Positions 24,281 to 33,100 of a stretch of 64,000 bases of DNA are shown here, piece after piece (position 1 is the stretch's first letter; every line of letters starts with the position of its first letter). Made by a program: the position numbers and the translations under genes. The notes beneath the pieces are model-generated. The model did no database searches. It was not told where the DNA came from and was given only the letters and a program-made list of their open reading frames with translations. This DNA comes from an uncultured Eubacteriales bacterium (GTDB taxonomy: Bacteria > Bacillota > Clostridia > Christensenellales > Aristaeellaceae): positions 18,465 to 82,464 of the forward strand of contig OMZP01000020.1 in NCBI GenBank assembly GCA_900315585.1, given 5' to 3'.

Positions 24281-25504
24281 TTAACTTTGAACTCTCACCC
24301 TGAGGTAGTCTCCCGCCTCGACCCCTTCCGCGCCGTCCATGTCCACGAGGGTCATCGGCACAGTCGCGGCGTCCAGGGGATGGCCCTCCCCGTCGGTGAT
24401 GTTTGCGGCGGGAAAGGACAGGCCGAGGTGGTTAGGGGACAGGACCTCCAGGGTCTCCCCGGCGCGGATGCGGTTGCGGACCTCCACCCGCAGCCGCCCG
24501 CCGGGCAGCCGTTCCTTCACCACGCCCACGAAGGCGCAGTCGGACAGATACGCGCCGCCGTCCGGGGCGTGTTTTTTCATCTCGCCGAAGTAGAATCCGC
24601 TGGCATAGGCCCGGTGGCTGGCGGCGTTCAGCTCCCGCTGCAAGAGCGCCACCTGCTCCGGGGTAGCGGTGCCCTCAAGGATGCCGTCGATGCGCCGCCG
24701 GTAGGCGCTGGTCACCGTGGCCACGTAGTAGGGCGACTTCATGCGCCCCTCCAGCTTGAAGGACGTGACGCCCGCGGCCATGATTTGATCGAGGAAGCCC
24801 AGACCGTTCAAATCATAGGAGCTGAGGAGGGTGGTGCCGCCCGCGTCCTCCTCCACCGGGAAGTACTCCCCGGGGCGCTTCTCCTCCATCAGGGCGTAAT
24901 TCCAGCGGCAGGACTGGGTGCAGGCCCCGCGGTTGGCGCTGCGCCCCGTGAGATAGGCGCTGATCAGGCAGCGGCCGGAGTAGGCCATGCACATCGCGCC
25001 ATGGACGAAGGCCTCCAGCTCCAGTGCCGCGGGCGTCTTCGCCCGAAGCTCCGCGATCTGCTCCAGCGTCATCTCCCGGCCCAGCACCACCCGGGTCGCG
25101 CCCATGTCGAAATAGGCCCGGGCGGCGGCGTAGTTCAGGCAGTTGGCCTGGGTGCTGACGTGCACCGGCAGGCCCGGCGCGGCCCTGCGAAGGGTGGCGA
25201 TCGCACCCAGGTCCGCCACGATCGCCGCGTCCGCGCCCAGGGCATAAAGCGCCTGGGCGTAGTCCGGCAGGGCGTCGATCTCCCCGTTGGTGGGGAAGGC
25301 GTTCACGGTCACATACAGCTTCCGCCCCAGGGCGTGGGCCGCCTTCGCGGCGGATTCCAGGCCGTCCATCGTGAAGCCCGCCGAACCGGAGCGCAGCTGC
25401 AGCTTCGGCCCGCCCACGTACACCGCGTCCGCCCCGAACCGCAGCGCCGCGGACAGGGCTTCCGGCGAACCGGCGGGGGAGAGTAATTCATAAGGTTGGT
25501 TCAT
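24281..25504 (-). CDS. U32-family peptidase/hydroxylase-like protein
   Basis: A 407-residue protein. The N-terminal barrel (YELLSPAGSPEALSAALRFG, GADAVYVGGPKLQLRSGSAG) and the U32 signature (LEAFVHGAMCMAYSGRCLIS) are clear, followed by RGACTQSCRW and a beta-rich C-terminal domain. U32 proteins include collagenase-like peptidases and the tRNA/rRNA hydroxylation proteins TrhP and RlhA, so peptidase activity should not be assumed. The start at 25504 is chosen because GAGG lies 8 bases upstream; a Met two codons earlier is too close to that site. Confidence 0.87.
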   Translation of the reverse strand: MNQPYELLSPAGSPEALSAALRFGADAVYVGGPKLQLRSGSAGFTMDGLESAAKAAHALGRKLYVTVNAFPTNGEIDALPDYAQALYALGADAAIVADLGAIATLRRAAPGLPVHVSTQANCLNYAAARAYFDMGATRVVLGREMTLEQIAELRAKTPAALELEAFVHGAMCMAYSGRCLISAYLTGRSANRGACTQSCRWNYALMEEKRPGEYFPVEEDAGGTTLLSSYDLNGLGFLDQIMAAGVTSFKLEGRMKSPYYVATVTSAYRRRIDGILEGTATPEQVALLQRELNAASHRAYASGFYFGEMKKHAPDGGAYLSDCAFVGVVKERLPGGRLRVEVRNRIRAGETLEVLSPNHLGLSFPAANITDGEGHPLDAATVPMTLVDMDGAEGVEAGDYLRVRVQS

Positions 25505-25525
25505 GAGCATAACCTCAGCATTCAG

Positions 25526-25786
25526 TGTGGAGTGTGGAGAGTGGAGTGTGGAGTGAATGGCGAAGGGGTAGAATCCACCGAAGGCATAAAGGAATGTAAC
25601 AGTCGCCTGCAATGGACAGATCCTTCGCTTCGCTCAGGATGACAGACGACACTGGGTTGTCATCCTGAGCGAAGCGAAGGATCTGTCCTAATCTATAAAA
25701 GGCGACGTTGCGGGCGAAGCGAGGACCAGGCTCCGTTCCCGGGCATTCTACAACCCCACACTCCACTTTCCACGCTCCACACTCAA
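25526..25786. repeat. Repeat-filled spacer: family B, A, B
   Basis: A GGAGTG direct repeat at about 25526-25553, a family A pair at 25616-25686 (arms with GATCCTTCGCTTCGCTCAGG and its complement), and an inverted-orientation family B stretch (CACTCCAC type) at 25757-25786. The whole 284-base gap between the U32 and YesL-like genes has no other content. Confidence 0.75.
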
Positions 25787-25788
25787 CT

Positions 25789-26712
25789 TCAGTCCTCGTC
25801 GTCCTCCGGGATATAGGTCACGTCGTCCCAATCCTCGGGCCGCAGGCCGATGTTGGTGCGGGCGCCCTCGATGTTGGGGTTCAGGTAGGTCTCGAACAGC
25901 CAGTTGGCGTAGCTGGCCACGATCAGCTTGTTGAAGGCCACCAGGAACACCAGGTACAGCATCACCACGATCATGATGACCTGCATCTGGATGCTGGGGA
26001 TCAGCAGCGCCAGGCCCAGGGCCAGCGCCGGGATCACCAGCGTCAGCAGCTTGATCAGCACCGCGAAGGGCAGCTTCGCCACGGACAGCAGCACGGAATT
26101 GCGGATCACGTCCTTGGTTTTCAGGTCATAGGTGATCAGCATGGGGTAGGCCAGCATGCTCGCCAGCGTCCAGAGGATGCCCACCAGCAGCATCAGCCCC
26201 AGGGGCACCGCGTAGATGCCGCTGTTCGCCATCATGGCGCCGTAGAAGCGCAGGCCGGTGTACATCAGAAAGGGCATGATGCCGTCGATCAGCGACATCA
26301 CCAGCGACTGCTTCCAGTTGGCCTTCAGGGCGTCCTTGAAGTCGCTGAGCACGAAGCTGTGCTCGTCCCGCGCCCAGTTGCGCAACACGTAGCTCACGCC
26401 CGCGTTGAAGGGACCGGTGATGGCGATGCAGGGGATCATGATCAAAAGCCACGTGGACAAAAGCCCGGACATCACCTCGCCGGACATCGTCTCCGCGCCG
26501 TTGAGCAGCGCCGTCACGTTCAGCCCCGTCCAGATGATGGCCGGGATCCAGGCGATCATGTACAGCAGGTTCACGCCGAACAGCGCGCTCCAGCGCACCT
26601 TCAGCACCTCGCCGAACAGCTGCCGCCGGTTCTGGGGCATGCTCTCGATGGTGTAATCGGCCTTGCCCTGCTTGCCGTAGTAGTAATTGTTCATCAAATC
26701 CCGAAAGCCCAT
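25789..26712 (-). CDS. YesL-like (DUF624) membrane protein
   Basis: A 307-residue protein with about six membrane segments (NLLYMIAWIPAIIWTGLNVT, WLLIMIPCIAITGPFNAGVS, LLTLVIPALALGLALLIPSI) and an acidic C-terminal tail. The layout, with GPFNAGVSYVLRNWARDEH after the second segment, fits the YesL/DUF624 group, often linked to sugar uptake; function unknown. The start at 26712 follows GGAGGT by 7 bases. Confidence 0.68.
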   Translation of the reverse strand: MGFRDLMNNYYYGKQGKADYTIESMPQNRRQLFGEVLKVRWSALFGVNLLYMIAWIPAIIWTGLNVTALLNGAETMSGEVMSGLLSTWLLIMIPCIAITGPFNAGVSYVLRNWARDEHSFVLSDFKDALKANWKQSLVMSLIDGIMPFLMYTGLRFYGAMMANSGIYAVPLGLMLLVGILWTLASMLAYPMLITYDLKTKDVIRNSVLLSVAKLPFAVLIKLLTLVIPALALGLALLIPSIQMQVIMIVVMLYLVFLVAFNKLIVASYANWLFETYLNPNIEGARTNIGLRPEDWDDVTYIPEDDED

Positions 26713-26825
26713 GGGACTACCTCCGTGGCGCAAATGCGCGTCAATCAATACTATTATAGTATACACGCAACCGCCGCCTTTTGCAACCCGCAAACATTAA
26801 AAATGACCGCATTTGGACAATCGTG

Positions 26826-26854
26826 TTGCAATTTTGACAAGAATGGGATATAAT
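26826..26854 (+). promoter_or_regulatory. alr promoter
   Basis: TTGCAA at 26826-26831 and TATAAT at 26849-26854 with a 17-bp spacer, 46 bases before the proposed TTG start. Confidence 0.65.
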
Positions 26855-26899
26855 AGGAACTTGTTGGAGTATGTTAGCTGTCAGAGAGGGGTGTTCGCC

Positions 26900-28000
26900 T
26901 TGCGACCCACGATCCTGTCTGTGTCCACGGAGGCCGTCGCCGCCAACGCGCGGGCGATCCGCCGCCACATCCCGGAGCCTGTGCGCATGATGTGCGTGGT
27001 GAAGGCCGACGCCTACGGTCACGACGCCGTGCGGGTGGCGAAGAAGCTGCTCGCAAACGGCGCGGACGCCTTCGCGGTGGCCATCGTGGAGGAGGCCGAG
27101 CAGCTGAGAAATGCCGGGATCAAAGAGATGATCCTGATCCTCGGCGGGGCCTCGGAGGAATCCCTGCGCCAGGCGGTGCGCTGCGGCGCGTCCCAGGCGG
27201 TCTATACCCCCGCCATGCTGGATATCTTGCAGGACGAGGCCGCGAAGACCGGTGTTCCCGCCAGGGCCCACCTCAAGATCGACACCGGCATGAGCCGGGT
27301 GGGCGTGCGCGGGGAGGAGGACCTGGCCGCGCTGCTGACCCACTGGAAGCGGCGCTGCCCGGACGTTCAGATGGAGGGCGCGTTTACCCACTTCTGCGTG
27401 GCGGACACCGACCCTGAGTTTACGGGCCTTCAAAACCGGCGCTTCCAGGCGGCCCTTTCAGCCATCCGGGAGGCGGGCTTTGCGCCCATCGCCCACGCCG
27501 CGGCCACCAGCGCCATGCTGGACCCGGCGCTGCAGTACGATATGGTCCGCCCGGGCATTGGCCTCTACGGCTCCTGCGTGCCGGAGATGGCGGGCGAGAT
27601 CGAGAACGCCCAGACGCTGACCACCTATCCCATCCGCCTCCAGGCCATCGCCGCGGGGGACACCGTGGGCTATGGCCGGACCTTCACGGCGAAGCGGGAC
27701 AGCCTCATCATGACGCTGCCCATCGGCTACGGCGACGGCTATCCCCGCCTCCTCTCCAACCGCGCAAGCGTGCTGGTGAAGGGCAGGCGGGCGCCGCTGG
27801 TGGGCCGGGTGTGCATGGACATGGTCATGGCGGACGTGACGGACATCCCCGGCGTGACCCTTTCCGACCAGGTGGTGCTGATGGGCCGCCAGGGGGACGA
27901 GCGGATCACCCCGGACGAGCTGGCAGAGCTGGCCGAAACCATTCCCTACGAGATCATGCTGGGCTTCTCCAGCCGGATCCCGGTTGAAGTAACGGATTAA
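26900..28000 (+). CDS. alr: Alanine racemase
   Basis: A 366-residue PLP enzyme that interconverts L- and D-alanine for peptidoglycan. The PLP lysine is Lys35 in VVKADAYGHD, and the opposite catalytic base is Tyr258 in DTVGYGRTF; VGRVCMDMVM and PIGYGDGYPR are also typical. The start is read as TTG at 26900 because GAGAGGGG lies 8 bases upstream and this gives the normal length; an ATG at 26813 lies before the -10 element. A small membrane protein follows 14 bases later. The VanX-like pair at 0.9-2.9 kb handles the dipeptide made from this product. Confidence 0.93.
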   Translation: MRPTILSVSTEAVAANARAIRRHIPEPVRMMCVVKADAYGHDAVRVAKKLLANGADAFAVAIVEEAEQLRNAGIKEMILILGGASEESLRQAVRCGASQAVYTPAMLDILQDEAAKTGVPARAHLKIDTGMSRVGVRGEEDLAALLTHWKRRCPDVQMEGAFTHFCVADTDPEFTGLQNRRFQAALSAIREAGFAPIAHAAATSAMLDPALQYDMVRPGIGLYGSCVPEMAGEIENAQTLTTYPIRLQAIAAGDTVGYGRTFTAKRDSLIMTLPIGYGDGYPRLLSNRASVLVKGRRAPLVGRVCMDMVMADVTDIPGVTLSDQVVLMGRQGDERITPDELAELAETIPYEIMLGFSSRIPVEVTD

Positions 28001-28013
28001 AGGTGAATCGCTT

Positions 28014-28652
28014 ATGAGTATCATGGATATGTGGAAGACCTGCGTCTTTACTACGGTGCTGCTGATCTTCCTGAACCTGGGCCTGTTCACGCTGAACAAC
28101 AACCTGGCCTGGACGATCCTGGGCCTGATATTGCTGCTGGGGGCGCTGTACCTGGCCTACCGGCAGGGCATGGGCTTCGGCCACGAGGCCTGCCGCCTGC
28201 TGGCCACGCTCAAGGAGGTCGACGGCGCGCGCAGCCCGGTGGACGAGAAGGTGGCCAAGCGGGCCTGGAGCGTGAACCGGGGCGTGAAGGCCGTGCTGGC
28301 CACGGCGCTGGTGCCCTATCTGATCGGCTGCGCCTACATCGTGCTGTCCCTGTTGAAGGTGGACAGCCTGGCGGTGCCGATGCGGCTGGTGTCCTGGGTG
28401 GTGGCTTCGCCCTACTGGCCCTGCATCCTGCCCTGGACCCATACCTTCGACCGGCTCACCGGGGCCGTGGCGGCGGTGCTGATGATCTCGCCGTTCGTGA
28501 TGCCGCTGGTCACTTTCGCCGGCTACATGCAGGGCCCGAAGCTCTGGGCGAAGTCCGAAAAGGCCATGGCCGAGGGCAAGCGCCGGGCCAAGGCGAAGAG
28601 CCGCGTGGTGCGCAAAAAGCGGGTCCCGAGGAGCCAGAGACCTGAAATTTGA
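28014..28652 (+). CDS. Uncharacterised membrane protein
   Basis: A 212-residue protein with four or five membrane segments (VFTTVLLIFLNLGLFTLNN, LGLILLLGALYLAYRQGMG, LPFVM-like region near 155) and a very basic tail (KRRAKAKSRVVRKKRVPRSQ). I do not recognise the family. It follows alr by 14 bases, so it probably shares the alr transcript. The basic tail would lie in the cytoplasm. Confidence 0.7.
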   Translation: MSIMDMWKTCVFTTVLLIFLNLGLFTLNNNLAWTILGLILLLGALYLAYRQGMGFGHEACRLLATLKEVDGARSPVDEKVAKRAWSVNRGVKAVLATALVPYLIGCAYIVLSLLKVDSLAVPMRLVSWVVASPYWPCILPWTHTFDRLTGAVAAVLMISPFVMPLVTFAGYMQGPKLWAKSEKAMAEGKRRAKAKSRVVRKKRVPRSQRPEI

Positions 28653-28671
28653 TATTTTTTTGAAAAACCGA

Positions 28672-28700
28672 TTGCAAATGCAGCACAATTATGATATAAT
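28672..28700 (+). promoter_or_regulatory. rsmD promoter
   Basis: TTGCAA at 28672-28677 and TATAAT at 28695-28700, 17-bp spacer, just before the start at 28725. Confidence 0.65.
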
Positions 28701-28724
28701 TGGGACAATATCATAGGTGGATTT

Positions 28725-29291
28725 ATGCGCATTATATCTGGTGAGGCCAAGGGACGCACGCTTTACGCGCCGTCCGGCCAGGATACGCGCCCCACATCCG
28801 ACAAGATTCGGGGGTCGCTCTTCAACATCATCGGCGCGCGCGTGATGGACGCGCGGGTGCTGGATTTGTTCGGCGGCACGGGGGCCCTGGCGCTGGAGGC
28901 GCTCAGCCGTGGGGCCGAATCCGCGGTGATCGCGGACAATTCCCGCGCGGCCCAGCAGGCCATCGACCGGAATGCGCGCAGCGTCCTCAAGGAGGAGTTT
29001 GACTTTCGCGTCCAACTCATCCGGGGGGACTATCGCAGCGCCATCGGGGCGCTGGAGGGCCACATGTTCGACCTGGTGTTCCTGGACCCGCCCTACCGCA
29101 TGACGGAGGCCTACGGGGACGCGCTGAAGCGGCTGCAGGTCTCGGACATGCTCGCGCCGGGCTGCCTGGTGGTGCTGGAGCGGCTGAAGGGCGCGGAGGT
29201 GGCGCTGCCGGAGGGCTTCCGGGTGACGGACACCCGCCATTACAGCGACACGGCCATCGACTTCGTGGAGCTCGGCTCCGCGGACGCGTGA
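28725..29291 (+). CDS. rsmD: 16S rRNA (guanine(966)-N2)-methyltransferase
   Basis: A 188-residue methyltransferase that modifies G966 of 16S rRNA. It begins with MRIISGEAKGRTL, has PTSDKIRGSLFNII, the SAM-binding LDLFGGTGALALEALSRGA and the catalytic VFLDPPYRM. The length is normal. In many Firmicutes coaD follows; here the next gene is the coiled-coil protein that elsewhere comes after coaD, so coaD seems to have moved or been lost from this site. Confidence 0.95.
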   Translation: MRIISGEAKGRTLYAPSGQDTRPTSDKIRGSLFNIIGARVMDARVLDLFGGTGALALEALSRGAESAVIADNSRAAQQAIDRNARSVLKEEFDFRVQLIRGDYRSAIGALEGHMFDLVFLDPPYRMTEAYGDALKRLQVSDMLAPGCLVVLERLKGAEVALPEGFRVTDTRHYSDTAIDFVELGSADA

Positions 29292-29378
29292 GACATACGA
29301 TCAAGGATTAATCCGGTTTCTCCGGGCAGACTATGCTGCATCAGGCGGCGGCTTGGTGCGGAAAGGAAGGGCTAAAGC

Positions 29379-30023
29379 ATGGATCGCGATCAGGATAAGT
29401 TCTACGAGGATGAAGAGTTGGATACCCGCGAAGCCCCGCAGGAGGAGCAGCAGAGCGAAGAAGTCAACGATATGCGTTACTTCCTGGAGCTGCTCAAGCA
29501 CATCCGCAAGGCGATTGAGACGGGCACCAACGTGCCGCTGACCGGCAAAAAGATCATCGATGCGGAAAAATGCCTGATGATTATCGACGATATGGAAAAG
29601 AACCTGCCTGACGCGGTGCAGTACGGCTTGCAGATGTATTCCGAGCGCGAGCGCATCATGAGCGAGGCCGAGACCAAGGCCATGAACCGCATCAGCTCCG
29701 CCGAGATGCGCGTGAACGCGGCGCTGGAGCGCGCCCGCGAGGACGCCGAGCAGCGGGTGCTGGACGCCGAGAACGAGGCCCGCGCCATCCTGGAGGACGC
29801 CCAGGAGCGCGCCGACCACATGATCGACGAGAGCGAGATCATGCGCCAGGCCCGCGAGGAGGCCCGGATCATCAAGAACGACGCCCGCGTGGAGGCCAGC
29901 GAGCTGCGCCTCAAGGCCCAGCACGACGCCTACCAGCTGCTGGCCGGCGTGGAGGACCAGATGACCGAGGCTGTGAAGGGCATTCGGCGGCGCCGGGCCG
30001 AATTAGGTGACGAAGAGCAGTAA
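29379..30023 (+). CDS. Coiled-coil protein, ATP-synthase-subunit-b/H-like
   Basis: A 214-residue soluble protein, acidic at the start and then one long Ala/Glu/Arg-rich helix (AEMRVNAALERAREDAEQRV and similar heptads, about residues 85-195) that should form a coiled coil. Such proteins, loosely labelled ATPase in Clostridia, lie by rsmD/coaD. There is no P-loop, so it is not itself an ATPase. Its role is unknown. Confidence 0.7.
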   Translation: MDRDQDKFYEDEELDTREAPQEEQQSEEVNDMRYFLELLKHIRKAIETGTNVPLTGKKIIDAEKCLMIIDDMEKNLPDAVQYGLQMYSERERIMSEAETKAMNRISSAEMRVNAALERAREDAEQRVLDAENEARAILEDAQERADHMIDESEIMRQAREEARIIKNDARVEASELRLKAQHDAYQLLAGVEDQMTEAVKGIRRRRAELGDEEQ

Positions 30024-30039
30024 AACCTGTCATGAGATG

Positions 30040-30074
30040 CCGGGAGGGCAAAACCTCCCGGTATTTTATATTTT
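30040..30074 (+). terminator. Intrinsic terminator
   Basis: CCGGGAGG (30040-30047) pairs with CCTCCCGG (30054-30061) over a 6-base loop, followed by TATTTTATATTTTT. It ends the rsmD transcript. Confidence 0.9.
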
Positions 30075-30129
30075 TGGCTGAAAGGGACCATACTGATGAA
30101 TAATCTTGCAGTGTGCACGGAGGATCGGT

Positions 30130-33100
30130 ATGGTTCAGAATGTGGTCATCAACCGGGATTGCCTGGAGGACGGGGACGCGGCGAAGCTGCGGCGGTTGGC
30201 GGAGCGCCCCGCCCCGACGCGGAGGGCGCGCCTGGGCCTGCGCCGGGGCGCGGCGGCGCGGCTGGAAGGGCTGCTTTCCGAGGCGCGGCGGCTCCAACGG
30301 GGCGAGGACGGCGGCGACGAGGCGCTGTCCATCCTCCTGCGCAGCGGCCGGATGATCGAGACCCTGGCCCGGCAAGCCGCGGGCGAGGGCGGCGCGAGGC
30401 TTCCGGCCTGGGAGGGCGAGCCCCGCGCCCTGCGGCTGATGGCGCGGCTGGTGGGCCTGGGGGACAAGCCCCTGACCCGGGATGGGCTGCTGGCCGCTGT
30501 CGAGGCCTTCGATGCCATGCAGCCCATGACCATGGCGGAGCTCTGGGCCGTGCCCATGGCGGCGCGGATCGCCCTCGCGCGGGCCTTTTTGACGGTGGCC
30601 GCGAGCGTCGTTCGCCGGAGCGAGCTGCGGAAGCGGGCGGAGCGTTGGGTGGAGAAGGGCGGCGCGATCTGCGATGCCCCGGCCTTCATCGAACACGCCC
30701 TGAAGCTGGTCGGGGAGGCGGGGCGTCCCCGGGCGCGACAGAAGCTGGAGGCGCATTTGAACCGGCAGGGCATCGCCCCGGAGGAGGCGGCGAAGCGATC
30801 CCAGCAGGCCTGCGCCCGGGACGCGCTGCGGCTGGAGAACCTGCTGGCAGCCCGGCGGATGCTGGACGGCCTCAACTGGCAAGCCTGCTTCCGGGCGCTC
30901 TCCCCGGTGGACCGGACCCTGCGCCGGGAGGGCGCGGGGGTGTACGCAGACATGGACGACGATTCCCGGGCGGCGGTCCGGGCTGCGGTGGCGTCGCTGG
31001 CGGAGGAGCTGGACGTGCCGGAGATCGTGGCGGCCCGCCACGCGGTGGACGCGGCGCGGCAGGGCAGGGGTGTTCAAGGGGATGCCTGTTGGTGGCTCTA
31101 CGAGGACGCGGGCCGGGCGGCGCTGGCCAAGCGCATGGGGAAGGACGCGGCCCATCTCAAGCGGCGCGCCCCGGACCCCACGGGCGGCAGAACCGTCGCC
31201 CTGCACATATCCCTGGCCGCGCTGCTGGCGCTGGGCTTTTCCGCGCTGGCGGGGTCGCCGTGGCTGCTCGCGCCCTGCGCCCTGCTGGGCTGGAACGCCG
31301 CCGGGGCGGTCATCGGGCGGGGCTTTTCCCGATGGGTGAAGCCCTCGCGGCTTTTGAAGCTTGAGATGGAGCGGGTGCCCGACGCCTGCCGGACGCTGGT
31401 GACGATGCCGGTGCTGCTGTCGGACGCGGGGCGGGTGGACGAGGTCTGCGACCAGCTGGAGGCCCTGGGCTGCCTGGAGGCGGACGCAAATATCGAATAC
31501 CTGCTGCTGGGGGACTTCGCCGACGCGCCCAACCGGGACATGCCCGGGGACGAGGAAATCCTGGAGCGGGCGCGGGCGCGGATCGCCGGCATGAACGCCC
31601 GGGCGGGGCGGGAGAAGTATGCCTATCTGCACCGCAACCGGTCGCTGCTCGAAACCGACGGAGTGTGGATGGGCCGGGAGCGCAAGCGCGGGGCGCTGGA
31701 GGCGCTGAACCGGCTGCTGCTGGGTGAAAGCGGCGCGGCGGCGGCCTTCGACGCGGAGGGCGCGGCCTGTCCTCGATTGACGGGGCGCTATGCCTATGTG
31801 CTGACCCTGGACGCGGACACCCGGCTGCTGCCGGAGGAGGCGCGGCGGCTCATCGGCGCGATGGCCCACCCGCTGAACCGGGATTACGCCGTGCTGCAGC
31901 CCAGGATGGAGCCGCTGCCCTCCGCCTGCGTGAACGGCTTTGTGAAGCGGTTCGCCGGGGCCGGGGGCGTGAGCGCCTACCCGGTGGCGGCCTCGAACCT
32001 GTGGCAGGACGTGACGGGCCGGGGCATCTACGCGGGCAAGGGCATCTACGATGTTCGCGCCTTCCACGACCGGCTGGACGGGGCGCTGCCGGAGGGCCGG
32101 GTGTTGAGCCACGATTTGATCGAAGGGGCCCTGGCGGGGGCGGCGAGCGTGGGCGACGTGGCCTTCTACGACGGCTTTCCCACGACGCTCTCGGCCTATC
32201 TGCGCCGGTGGAACCGCTGGATTCGAGGGGACTGGCAACTTCTGCCGCTGATGGGCATGAAGCGGCTGCGTCTTGCGGATCGGTTCCACATGCTGGACAA
32301 CCTGATGCGCTCGATGCAGGCTCCGGCGACGCTGGCGCTGCTGGTGGGCGCGGTGTGGATGGGCAGCGGGGAGGCGCTGCTGGCGGCGCTGATCGCCCAC
32401 TACCTGGAGCCCATCCTGAACCCGCGGCCGGAAAACTGGCGGCGGGCGACGGTGCGCCTCGCCATCCTCCCGGCGGAGGCCTGGTGCTGCCTGGACGGGG
32501 CGCTGCGCACGCTGTGGCGGCTGGCGGTGTCCGGAAGGAACCTGCTGCAGTGGGTCACCGCCGCGGACGCCGAGGCCCGGGCAAATGGCGGCGGGAAGTG
32601 GGTCGCGCCGGGTCGGCTGGCGGCCTTCTTCCTGCTGCCCGGGCTGCTGGTGCCGGGGTGGGCGCTGGCGGCGCTGGCGCTGATGGCGCTGTTTTTGATC
32701 GGCCCCGGCTGGGTGCGGGACATGGAGGCGGAAAAGATCGGCGCGCCGGAGCCCCTTTCGGTGGACGACCGGGCGTTTTTGACCGACCTCGCCCGGGACA
32801 CCTGGCGCTTCTTCGAGGCGACGGTGGTCCCGGAGCTCGGCCTGCCCCCGGACAACGTGCAGCTGGACCCGCCCGTGGGTGCGGCCCGACGCACGTCGCC
32901 CACCAATATCGCGCTGTACCTGCTCAGCTGCCTTTCCGCATCCCGGCTGGGCTTCATCGGCCAGGAGGAGGCGCGGGCGCGGATGACCGCCGCGGCGGGC
33001 ACGCTGGAGGGGCTGGAGAAGTGGCGCGGGCACCTGTACAACTGGACGGATCTGGACACCCTCGCGCCGCTTAGGCCCCGCTACGTGTCCTCGGTGGACA

